From CAWIVH01 sp963839475 (GTDB lineage Bacteria; Acidobacteriota; UBA6911), in contig CAWIVH010000021.1 in NCBI GenBank assembly GCA_963839475.1, positions 1-64,000 of the forward strand: DNA of 64,000 nucleotides, in the 5' to 3' direction. A program made the position numbers and the translations under genes. Each line of letters begins with the position of its first letter. Position 1 is the stretch's first letter. Below, in pieces: positions 11,396-20,200 of this stretch. The notes beneath the pieces were generated by a model that saw nothing but the letters and a program-made list of their open reading frames with translations, searched no databases and had not been told where the DNA came from.

Positions 11396-11812
11396 TTAAG
11401 CAGCGGGGGAGGGGATGCGGGATGAATAATAGGTCCCACCCTGGCGGATGGCGCGAATGGCCTTGAAAATTTCCGTGTTGGCGTCGTCTTTCAATAGATA
11501 TCCGTCCGCGCCGGCGTCGATCGCCTGGCGGACAAATTCTCTCTCCCGGTGCACCGTCAGGATGAGCACCTTCACGTCAGGGAAATCGCTGTGGATCCGG
11601 CGTGCGGCATCAATCCCAGGCATTCCCGGCATCGAAAGATCCAGAATCACCATTTCGGGAAGCGGATCGGAGTGCTCCAGGAGATCCAGGAGGGAGAGAC
11701 CATCACCGGCTTCGCCGACCACTTCGCATTCCTGCCGGGTCGACAGTATCTTCCGGATTATGCTTCTCAGGAATTTGTGGTCGTCCGCCAGGACGACTTT
11801 ATAGGAATCCAT
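11396..11812 (-). CDS. Receiver-only response regulator
   Basis: About 138 residues from the ATG at 11812 (MDSYKVVLADDHKFLRS); an upstream in-frame ATG at 11884 is less likely because it would add an unconserved tail. The fold is a complete CheY-like receiver of the NarL class: acidic pocket DDH, phospho-acceptor Asp in MVILDLSMPGMPG, Thr in VLILTVHRE, and Lys in GYLLKDDAN. The protein stops just after the receiver (GGTYYSSRIPSPAA) exactly where a LuxR-type HTH would start in a paralogue, and no HTH is found in another frame downstream. It may be a truncated NarL protein or a true single-domain regulator or phosphate sink. It follows the kinase and NarL-type genes on the same strand. Confidence 0.8.
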   Translation of the reverse strand: MDSYKVVLADDHKFLRSIIRKILSTRQECEVVGEAGDGLSLLDLLEHSDPLPEMVILDLSMPGMPGIDAARRIHSDFPDVKVLILTVHREREFVRQAIDAGADGYLLKDDANTEIFKAIRAIRQGGTYYSSRIPSPAA

Positions 11813-11887
11813 CAATCTGCCCCGATCATTACGAGTCCATATTGATCGGCAACAAATCAATAGTCTACTGACATTAATACTCATTTT

Positions 11888-11905
11888 GGGTACGTAGTTC
11901 TACCC
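11888..11905. promoter_or_regulatory. Candidate operator (GGGTA/TACCC inverted repeat containing TACGTAG)
   Basis: An inverted repeat GGGTA...TACCC encloses CGTAGTTC between the NarL-type regulator gene and the receiver-only gene. It shares TACGTAGnnnTAC with 11298-11310 upstream of the oxidase gene. It lies 76 bases before the start of the receiver-only gene, so that gene may have its own promoter. Confidence 0.35.
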
Positions 11906-11914
11906 ATACGCGTT

Positions 11915-12565
11915 CTATAAATACTGGCGCTTCATGGCGTAGCGGACGAGAGCGGCGGTGCCTTTGATTTGCAGCTTGGTCATTATATTGAACCTGTGGC
12001 GCTCCACGGTGCGGACGCTGATCGAGAGAAGTTCGCTGATCTCCTTATTGGATTTATTTTCAGCCACCAACTTAAGGATCTCCCGCTCACGCAAAGTCAA
12101 CCTTTCAGCCTGTTGCAGGTCTGCTTCATCCGAACGGGTGTTGGCCCAATCCAGGATGGAGGTCCCGGCCATCGCAGGTGAAATATAGACTTTCCCGGCC
12201 TGGATATTGGATATTGCGGAAAAGAGCGCCTCCTCGGCGTCGTCCTTCACCAGGTAGCCGTCGGCCCCGGCGGACAGTGCTTTGTAAACATAGGCCGATT
12301 CCTTATGCATGGTGAGGACCAGGATTTTCACCTCGGGACTCATGCGCTTGATCTCTGATATCGCTTCCATCCCGCGCAGGTTTGGCATCGACAGGTCGAG
12401 CAAGATCACATCGGCCTGGATTTTCTGCAAAAGTCTGAGCAGCTCGAGGCCGTCCCCGGCTTCTCCGACGATATCCAATCCGCTCCGGTCCTGAATGATC
12501 CGCTTCAGTCCGCGACGGACCATGACATGATCATCTGCGAGAATAATCCTGCAGGTTTCACTCAT
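11915..12565 (-). CDS. NarL/FixJ-family two-component response regulator
   Basis: A 216-residue transcription factor. Receiver domain at residues 1-120: DDH acidic pair, phospho-acceptor Asp in VILLDLSMPN, Thr in VLTMHKE, Lys in GYLVKDDAEE. A C-terminal LuxR-type HTH spans about 150-210 (LTLREREILKLVAENKSNKE, then ISVRTVERHRFNIMTKL). The start codon overlaps the stop of the kinase gene (ATGA), so the pair is coupled and is a cognate kinase-regulator system. Targets are unknown; candidate TACGTAG sites flank it and lie upstream of the oxidase. Confidence 0.93.
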   Translation of the reverse strand: MSETCRIILADDHVMVRRGLKRIIQDRSGLDIVGEAGDGLELLRLLQKIQADVILLDLSMPNLRGMEAISEIKRMSPEVKILVLTMHKESAYVYKALSAGADGYLVKDDAEEALFSAISNIQAGKVYISPAMAGTSILDWANTRSDEADLQQAERLTLREREILKLVAENKSNKEISELLSISVRTVERHRFNIMTKLQIKGTAALVRYAMKRQYL

Positions 12566-14623
12566 ACTTTGGAAACACCCCGGATCGGGATTTCAAACTT
12601 AAGCCGGGTACCTTTCCCGGGCAGGCTCGAAAGCTCAAAAAAACCTCCGAGCATGTTCACGCGTTCCCTTATGGTGAGGAGGCCGAGACCGCTGAATTTG
12701 CCGGAATCACTTCCATTCATTTTGAATCCTATCCCGTCGTCCGCAACCAGGAAAGAGATCTTCCCATCCCGGCTCTGCATGGTTATCGACACCTGGCCCG
12801 CCCGTGCATGCTTTCCGATGTTCGTGAGAATCTCCTGGAAAATCCTGTAAAGAATGATCGCAGCTTCTTTCGGCAACAGGTGATCGATCGGGGCGGCTTT
12901 CAGCGAAGTCTTCACCTTGCGCAGCCGGCCGAAATCGTGCACCAGCCATCGCAGGGCGGCCGAAAAGCCGAGGTCGTCCACGATCAACGGATTAAGATCA
13001 TGCGACAATTTTCGCACCTTTTCCAGTACCTGAGCCACGAGTTTGATCGCGGAGGCGCATTCTCCCCGGAGCTCTTTTTCCTTCCGGGGTAACTGGCTGC
13101 GGATGAACCCGATCTGGAGCTTGGCGCTTGTGAGTTCCTGTCCCAGATCGTCGTGAAGGTCCAGAGCGATCCTTCGACGCTCGCTTTCATGGGCTTTTAG
13201 AAGCTCAAAAGAGAGGCTGCGCAGCTGGGCTTCCGAATTCCGCAAGGATTCTTCCGCGGCTTTGAGCTCGGTCAAATCGCTCAGAACCGCGAAACTTCCT
13301 ATGAATTTTCCCATCCCATCGAGAATGGGCATGGGCGCAATTATTGCCGGCAGGCGCGTGCCATCCTTTTTGACGCAGGAAACTTCCTGGCGATGGCATT
13401 CACCCCGGGGAAGCACCGCAATCTGCCGGGCAAACCACTCATGGTCCTTGATGTCGATCAGCTCGCTGGCGTGGCGCCCGATCAACTCGTCACTGGTGTA
13501 GCCCAATATGCTGCAAAACCGATGATTGACATAGGTGAGCCTATAGTTTTCATCGGTGGTGGCGAGTCCTTCCGCCATAGTCTCGACCAGGGTGCGATAG
13601 CGGCTCTCGCTTAGCGACAGCGCCTCGGAGGCTTGCTCCTGGGCGGTTATGTCATGCAGGATTACGAGTTTGGATTGAATGCCATGCTTCAGAGCGAATG
13701 GGAGTGTCGAAGAGTTCATAGGTCCTGCCGGTTTTGGGGAATTTCCACTTCCAGCGGACCGAGTTGCCCGCAAAGATTTCCTTATTCCTGCACCAGCCGC
13801 AAGGGCTGGAAAGATCCTGGAAGAATTCCCAGCATTTCTTTGTGCCTGGATCGCCAAAAACCTTCATCATGGCGGGATTCATGTACTCGAGGTTTCCGTC
13901 CGCGGAGACGATATAAACGCCGTCCGCCATGGCATCAAACATCGCCCGGAGATTGCTTCGCTCGATCATCAGGGACAGATGCGTACGTCCAATTCCTGCC
14001 TGCCTTTGCCGAATGCGATCTCGCAGCTTATCCATATCCCTTCGAATCGATTCCTCATGGCCGATCCGGGCGGCCAGCGGGACGAGCTGATGGGCCGCCG
14101 TGTCCAGCCAGCGCGTGATTTGCGCGGAAATCTTGCCTGGTTCCTTCCATCCGGCGTACAGGAAACCCAGGATTCGGCCGTTCGACTGGATCGGAAGGAT
14201 GGCGATCGATTCGGATCCCTGCCTTTTGAGGATGGGATTCTGGAGGATTTCCTTTTGCAGCCGCCTTCCTCTGAGCTGGGAAGCATGCTGGACGAGCAAT
14301 GGATGGAGCTCTGGTTTTTCGGGCAGCGATTGCGATTTCATGCGAATCAATTTGCTGCAAAGACACTCCGGGTCGGGCTGAAGACATTCGTCGCGGGGCG
14401 TCTGCGAGTGGCTGGGCTCATCCCATGCGTGGCAGGGAGCACCATCCTTCTGGCTCCTGATGCGGATTCCACAGGCATCGCATCCCGTCAGCCTCCGAAT
14501 TCTCTTCAAATATCCTTTCAAAAAGCTGCGGATGTTTTTGAAGCGCGAGGTGATTTCCAGCGGATTTTTAGCAGATTCAGACGCTTTTTCCGGGAGCCTG
14601 AACTTGCTGGGCTTGTTCGGCAT
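12562..14623 (-). CDS. GAF/PAS sensor histidine kinase (HisKA_3 type), one frameshift
   Basis: A cytosolic sensor kinase of about 690 residues with no clear membrane segment. The N-terminal portion (14623 to about 13700) has a GAF-like domain with clustered cysteines (TGCDACGIR; DECLQPDPECLCSKL), a helical linker, and a PAS domain with CGWCRNKEIFAG. After one frame change near 13690 come a second PAS (ETMAEGLATTDENYRLTYVN), a dimerization/phospho-acceptor helix RRRIALDLHDDLGQELTSAK (His acceptor), and a HATPase_c domain (N box LTNIGKHA, DDGIGF, GLGLLTIRERV). The start is taken as ATG 14623 behind GAGGGTGAAGAA; an in-frame ATG at 14689 is possible. Its stop overlaps the NarL-type regulator start. 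The Cys groups suggest redox, metal or Fe-S sensing, but this is unproven. Confidence 0.8.
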
Positions 14624-14823
14624 TTCTTCACCCTCTGCCAGCCTGGCGCGAGCATTCAGCGACGCTGCTATGCCTTCAACCGAGAGCAATTATGTAATTC
14701 GATTTCGATTCTGGATTAGCCTAATCTAACATAGTCGATGGACGCCATCAATAGCGCGGAAGATGTTGCCCTGGGGAATGTTGACTTCACGAAACAGCCA
14801 ACTTCTCGAACCTGGGCCGATTC

Positions 14824-14907
14824 ATGATTTCCTGCATCCTTTTCCTGTTGAGCCTTCTTTTTCAATCCGACGACAGCTGGCCCCAGTTCCGCGGGCCAGC
14901 GGGCTGA
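14824..14907 (+). pseudogene. Remnant N-terminus of a PQQ-type beta-propeller protein
   Basis: An ATG opens a 27-codon frame with a signal-peptide core (ISCILFLLSLLF) followed by DDSWPQFRGPAG and a stop. WPQFRGP is the hallmark start of secreted PQQ/BamB-like beta-propeller proteins common in Acidobacteria and Planctomycetes, which are normally 400 or more residues. Nothing recognisable of the propeller follows, so this is a relic of a deleted gene. The rest of the 14690-15240 spacer holds the inverted repeat at 15024-15079 and nothing else that I recognise. Confidence 0.5.
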
Positions 14908-15023
14908 GCGTCCTGTGAGGCCTCAATAGTCCAGGTCGGTACGGGCTTCAGCAGATTGAACCACGAAGTTGCGAAGACCGTGACGCAGCCTGCGGCCGCA
15001 ACCAAATTAGACTGAGAGTTCTC

Positions 15024-15079
15024 AGTTCGCAGTATCAGTTCGCAGTCGCATGAGGAACTGCGAACTGATACTGCGAACT
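15024..15079. repeat. Perfect 23-bp inverted repeat with 10-base loop
   Basis: Bases 15024-15046 are the exact reverse complement of 15057-15079. Each arm is itself built of repeated AGTTCGCAGT words. There is no T-tract, and the nearest upstream gene on either strand does not end here, so it is not an obvious terminator. It looks like a palindromic repeat unit. Confidence 0.7.
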
Positions 15080-15241
15080 GCGAACTTGTTGCTTTCAACA
15101 CCGTTTTCACGATTCTATAAATCTTGCCTGAAAAACAAGAATTTACAGATGTGATACGCAAAGATTCATCAATAATACCTTCGCGATCTTGGCGGATTTT
15201 GTGGTTCGATAGCAAATTGCAGTCTTTCAGGAGGGATATCC

Positions 15242-17100
15242 ATGAGTCTGAATCCCGGCATTTCCAGGCGTTTCTTTCTGCTGGCAGCCCTGGTCGCTCT
15301 TGCGCCGGCGTCGGCACTCCTGCAGCAGGATCCGACGGCCGGACGATTCGAGGTCAAGGATGTGATGATCCCGATGCGGGACGGCGTGCACCTGCACACC
15401 AAGATTTATTCACCGCGCGGGCAGGCTTCCCCATTGCCGATCCTTATGAAACGGACTCCGTATGGAATCGAAGGCTCCGGCGGCAATTTCGTCACCTATC
15501 TGAAAACGCTCGCCGAGGATGGCTATATTTTCGCGTTTCAGGACATCCGTGGCAAGTACGGGTCTGAAGGGACTTTTGTCATGCAGCGCCCGGCGCGCGC
15601 GCCCGGTGATAACACGGCCATGGACGAAGGGACCGACACCTACGACACCATCGAGTGGATGCTGAAAAATGTCCCGCTCAACAACGGGCGCGTCGGGATG
15701 CTGGGCGTCTCCTATGACGGCTGGACCACGATCATGGGAGCGCTGGAGCCCCATCCTGCACTCAAAGCCATCTCCCCGCAAGCCTCGCCGGCGGATATGT
15801 GGCTGGGCGATGATTTTCACCATAACGGCGCATTCCGGCTGAGCTACGGCTTTGAGTACGCGGCCATGATGGAGAGCGGCAAGGATGTCACCCAGTTCAG
15901 CTTTGACCGTTACGACACCTTCGACTGGTACCTGGCCCTGGGGCCGCTATGCCAATGTCAACGCGCGCTACCTGCATGGAAAGATTCCGACCTGGAACGA
16001 TTTTGTGTCTCATCCCGATTTCGACGAATTCTGGAAGCGCCAGACTCTCATTCCCCACATTCGCGGTGTCAAGGTTCCCACGCTCAGCGTGGCCGGCTGG
16101 TGGGACCAGGAGGATTTCTACGGCCCGGTGCGAATTTATGACGAACTCGAGAAACACGACACGCAGCACCTGAACTACCTGGTCGTCGGGCCCTGGAATC
16201 ATGGCGGCTGGAGCCGCGGGGCGGGTGATCGGCTGGGACCCATTCCATTCGACAGTTCGACGGCAAAATATTTCCGCGACCAGATCCAGGCCCCTTGGTT
16301 TGCTCATTTTCTGAAGGACAAGGGGAAACTCGGGCTGCCCGAAGCCACGACCTTCGAGGCAGGGAGCAATCGCTGGCGTCCATGGGACGCCTGGCCGCCC
16401 GCAGGCAGCACGAAAGCGAAACAGCTTTATTTCGCGCCGGGAGGATCTTTGAGTTTTGCCGCGCCGACGTCATCCGACAACTCGCTGTTTGACAGCTACG
16501 TGTCGGATCCGGAACACCCCGTGCCCTACCGCCAGCGGCCGATCCAGGCAACCTACTTTCCGGGCGGATCCAACTGGTCGACGTGGCTGGTTGAAGATCA
16601 GCGTTTCGTCGGCGGACGGCCGGATGTGTTGAGCTGGAGCAGCGCTCCCCTGGAAGAAAATCTGGCCATCGCCGGCGAGATAACGGCGCACCTTTTCGCT
16701 TCCACGACCGGAGGCGACGCCGATTGGATCGTAAAATTGATCGACGCTTATCCTGAAAAATATCCGGAAAACTGGAAGTCTGGCGGGTTACCAGCTGATG
16801 GTTTCAAACGAGGTCTTCAGGGGCCGTTACCGGCAAAGCTTTGAAAAACCGGCGGCGCTCGAACCCGGAACAGTGCTGGAGTACTCGTTCAGCCTTCATA
16901 CTCAAAACTACAACTTCCTCAAGGGCCACAGGCTGATGGTTCAGGTTCAGAGCACGTGGTTTCCGCTGATCGACCGGAATCCGCAGACCTTTGTGCCCAA
17001 TATTTTCGAAGCCCGGCAGGAGGATTTTCGTCTGGCGACCCATCGGATCTATCGCTCGTCGCAGCATCCGTCGCACGTGACTATACCGGTTGTGCAATAA
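15242..17100 (+). CDS. CocE/NonD-type hydrolase (X-Pro dipeptidyl-peptidase S15 family), two frameshifts
   Basis: A secreted serine hydrolase of about 618 residues, with an N-terminal signal sequence (RRFFLLAALVALAPASA) and a CAGGAGGG ribosome site. The alpha/beta-hydrolase core shows VMIPMRDGVHLHTKIYSP, the nucleophile Ser in MLGVSYDGWT, the Asp in AGWWDQEDFYGP and the His in PWNHGGWSRG. A C-terminal jelly-roll (PX-PepX_C) domain follows, from ATYFPGGSNW to SHVTIPVVQ. The frame shifts after WYLALGP (about 15940) and again before YQLMVSNEVF (about 16785); each shift restores conserved sequence. Family members act as amidases, acylases or esterases (cocaine esterase, glutaryl-7-ACA acylase); the substrate here cannot be told. 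Confidence 0.82.
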
Positions 17101-17168
17101 CCGGAAATCCACTTCATGAATAGGGTGAGGTATTAGGGAACGCGGATCCTCACAGATTATACGGATTA

Positions 17169-17198
17169 AAATCCGTGCAAATCCGTGGAAATCCGTGT
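17169..17198. repeat. Three tandem ~10-bp AAATCCGTG units
   Basis: Three consecutive copies of AAATCCGTG plus one variable base lie in the spacer after the S15-type hydrolase gene. A degenerate relative (GATCCGTGAAAATCCGC) lies just after the NHL gene at about 22960. Function unknown; a short intergenic repeat family. Confidence 0.5.
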
Positions 17199-17270
17199 CG
17201 CTCTAAAAATGCTGCCTCATTTGCTAAGCTCGGTACTAAGATAGGACGATAACGATTGGCAGGGTGATCC

Positions 17271-20200
17271 GTGAAGGGAATACAGCGCTTCAGTCCGCTA
17301 TTCATTATCGCGTTCCTCGGATCGATCCTCTCCGTTTTTCCCCAAACTCAGCTGCAGGTGGGCTATGCGGTATTGTCCACCGGTGCGAGTTTAAATCGCC
17401 CCGCGGGTATGGCGCTCTTCACCTACAGCAATGCCGCGGGCGTGATTCTCTGGCAGGCCGGCGTGGGCGCCGTCGAACCGATCCGATCAGGGCGCATTTT
17501 CGTCGACCGGACAGGTGAAACCCGGACAGCCCTGGCACTGGCGAACCCGTCGGACCAGCCGGTCGGGGTGAAGCTGGTTTTGAGGGATTCGCTGGGCCGT
17601 GAAGTCGGAAGCACGACTCAGACCCTGAAACCCTATGAGCATGTTCCACGGTTTGTGGAAGAGCTGATCTCGGGGATTCCTGAAACCCTGAAAATCGGCA
17701 GCCTGACCTTTGAGACCCTGAATGCCGACCAGCGCCTCGCGGCCATCACGCTGCGGGAGAACCGGAATGCGCGGAACGAGCCGCTCTACGCGACCCTGCC
17801 GGTGATGGATATCGACGCTGCCGCAAGCAAGCAGTCCCTTACTTTTCCGCAGGTTGCCCTGGGCGGGGACTACAGGACACAGATCATTCTGATCAGCAAG
17901 AGCAGCCAGCAGGTGAAGGGGCAAAATCCGGCTGTTCCGCTCCGATGGAGCGCCTTTTCAGCTCGCCGGCGGCAATGAGTTCGCCTACACGATCGAAGCC
18001 CAGGGTGCCTATCGCCTGGAGTTGAGCGATGCCGGGGCGGTGCAGGCGGGGTATGCGGTCATAAGCCTGGACCAGGGGGACGCGATTCCCTCGGGGACGC
18101 TGATCTTTCAGATGCATCCCAACGGGAAGCTGATGACCGAGGCCGGTGTGGCAGCGATTCCGGCGACGACAAAGGCGCGCATATTTGTCGACCGGTCGGG
18201 GACGGAGACGGGGATAGCGCTGGCCAGCCCGGGCAATCCGGCGGCGACCGTGCAGTTGAAATGGCTGGACCGCCTGGGGCGGCAGCTGGGCACGACCCAA
18301 TTGAATCTTCCTGCCGGGGGCCACACGGCAAGATTCGCGTACGAATTGAATCCTGATTTACCTGCGGGCTTTACCGGGATCCTGGAAATCGAGTCACCGG
18401 TGCCGGTGGTGCCGATCACGCTGATGCTGACCTACAACCAGCGGAGCGACCTGATCCTGACGACGATGCCGGTCGCCGATCTGACGAGACCGGCGGGCGA
18501 CAAGGCCATCGTGTTTCCCCAGGTGGCATTCGGGTCAGGGTATGAAACCCGCCTGATTCTCATCAGCACGGAGATCGAAAAAAGCGCGACGGTGAATCTG
18601 AGCTTTTATCAGAGCAACGGCTCGCCGCTGACGGTGCCGCTGGCGGGAACCACCAACTCCAGGTTCACGGTGCAATTGAACCAGGGGTCAGCCAGCCAAC
18701 TGCGACCGGGGAACGTTGCGACCGCGAAGGAGATTGTCCCGGATCTGCAGGACCCGGGGGGATCGGAGATCGCCGTTAATGTGGGTAACTCCATCTATCT
18801 GAACCCGGTGGTGCTGGACAGCACGGGCAGGGCCAGGGACGATTTCTGGTTTGTTTATCTATCGACCAATCCGGAAATCGCGGCGGTGGACGCGCAGGGG
18901 AAGATCACGGGGAAGCAGGCGGGCTTCTCGACACTCCTGATCTCGACAGGAAGTGTGGTGAAGGTCCTGACCATCTGCATTGTGGGCGTGAACTCGGGTG
19001 CTGTGGGATACCAGATCCCCGGGACGGTTGGCGGGGTGGCTCAGGATCGAGCCAACCGGATCTACACGGCCAGCGTCACCGACCAGACGGTCTGGCTGGG
19101 AAAGTCGGTTGGCGCTACGCCGGAGCGATATGCGGGGGTCAGCCAGAGCGCCGGCCTGAAAAATGATGTGCGGCTGCAATCGCTGTTTCACAATCCATCC
19201 TTCCTGGCCGTGGATGAGTTGAACAAAGTGCTTTATGTGAGTGACGGGGGCAACAAGGCGATCCGGCGGGTGTTTGGCGGGGAGCCGGGCCGTGTGGATA
19301 CGCTGACGACAGACCTGCCCTGGAGCAATCCCCAGGGGCTGGCGCTGGACACGAGCGGGTATCTGTGGGTTTGCGACACGGACAGCCACACGATCCGCCG
19401 CATCTTCCTGCAAACCGGCAAAGTGGAGATCGTTGCCGGCTCGGCGGGGAAGGCGGGCTATGCTGACGGCCAGGGGGACAAGGCGCGTTTCAGTTCACCG
19501 TCCGGAATTGCACTTGAGTTCGAGTCTCTGGCTCGGCAACTCCAGCGCGAATGCACCGGGGAGCCGCCGCCCGCTGCATCCGTGATTGTCGTGGATTCCG
19601 GCAACAATCAGATTCGAAGGGTGACGGCCGATGGGGTTGTGACCACCATAGGCCCTGTGGCAGCGGGCGCTGCTGCGGCCGGAACGGGTGGTGCCGAAAA
19701 ATTGGCCGCGCAATTCAACGGTCCGGTCGGGGTGGCGGTTGACGCGGCCGGGAATATCTTCGTCAGCGAGCCGGACAGCAACCGGGTGAGGGTCATCCTG
19801 GCTTCGACGGGAAAGGTTGTGCAGGCAGTCCAGCCGGGGTCCCTTGTCAGCCCACGCAGCCTGGCCGCCGGGCCCTTCGGATACCTGCTGATTGGCACCA
19901 ATTTGGGCGCGGCACAGGAGATTTTTTACGGGCAGCCGACCATCACCAACGTATCTCCGAAAAATATTCCCGCTGAGGGTGGCGTGCTTGTGACCATCAA
20001 GGGGAGTAACTTCTCGCCGGATACGGTCGTTACCATCGGAAGGGAAAGCATCAACGGGCTCAATATCCGGGATACGGAAACTCTTACCTTCACGGCTCCA
20101 AGCATGGCGAGCGGCCGGGTGACCCTGTCGGTGCAGAATCGGGGTGGGCTCGCGCAGCAGCCGGTGGCGGTCCAGCCCAAATCGCTGGCCGATCTGCCCG

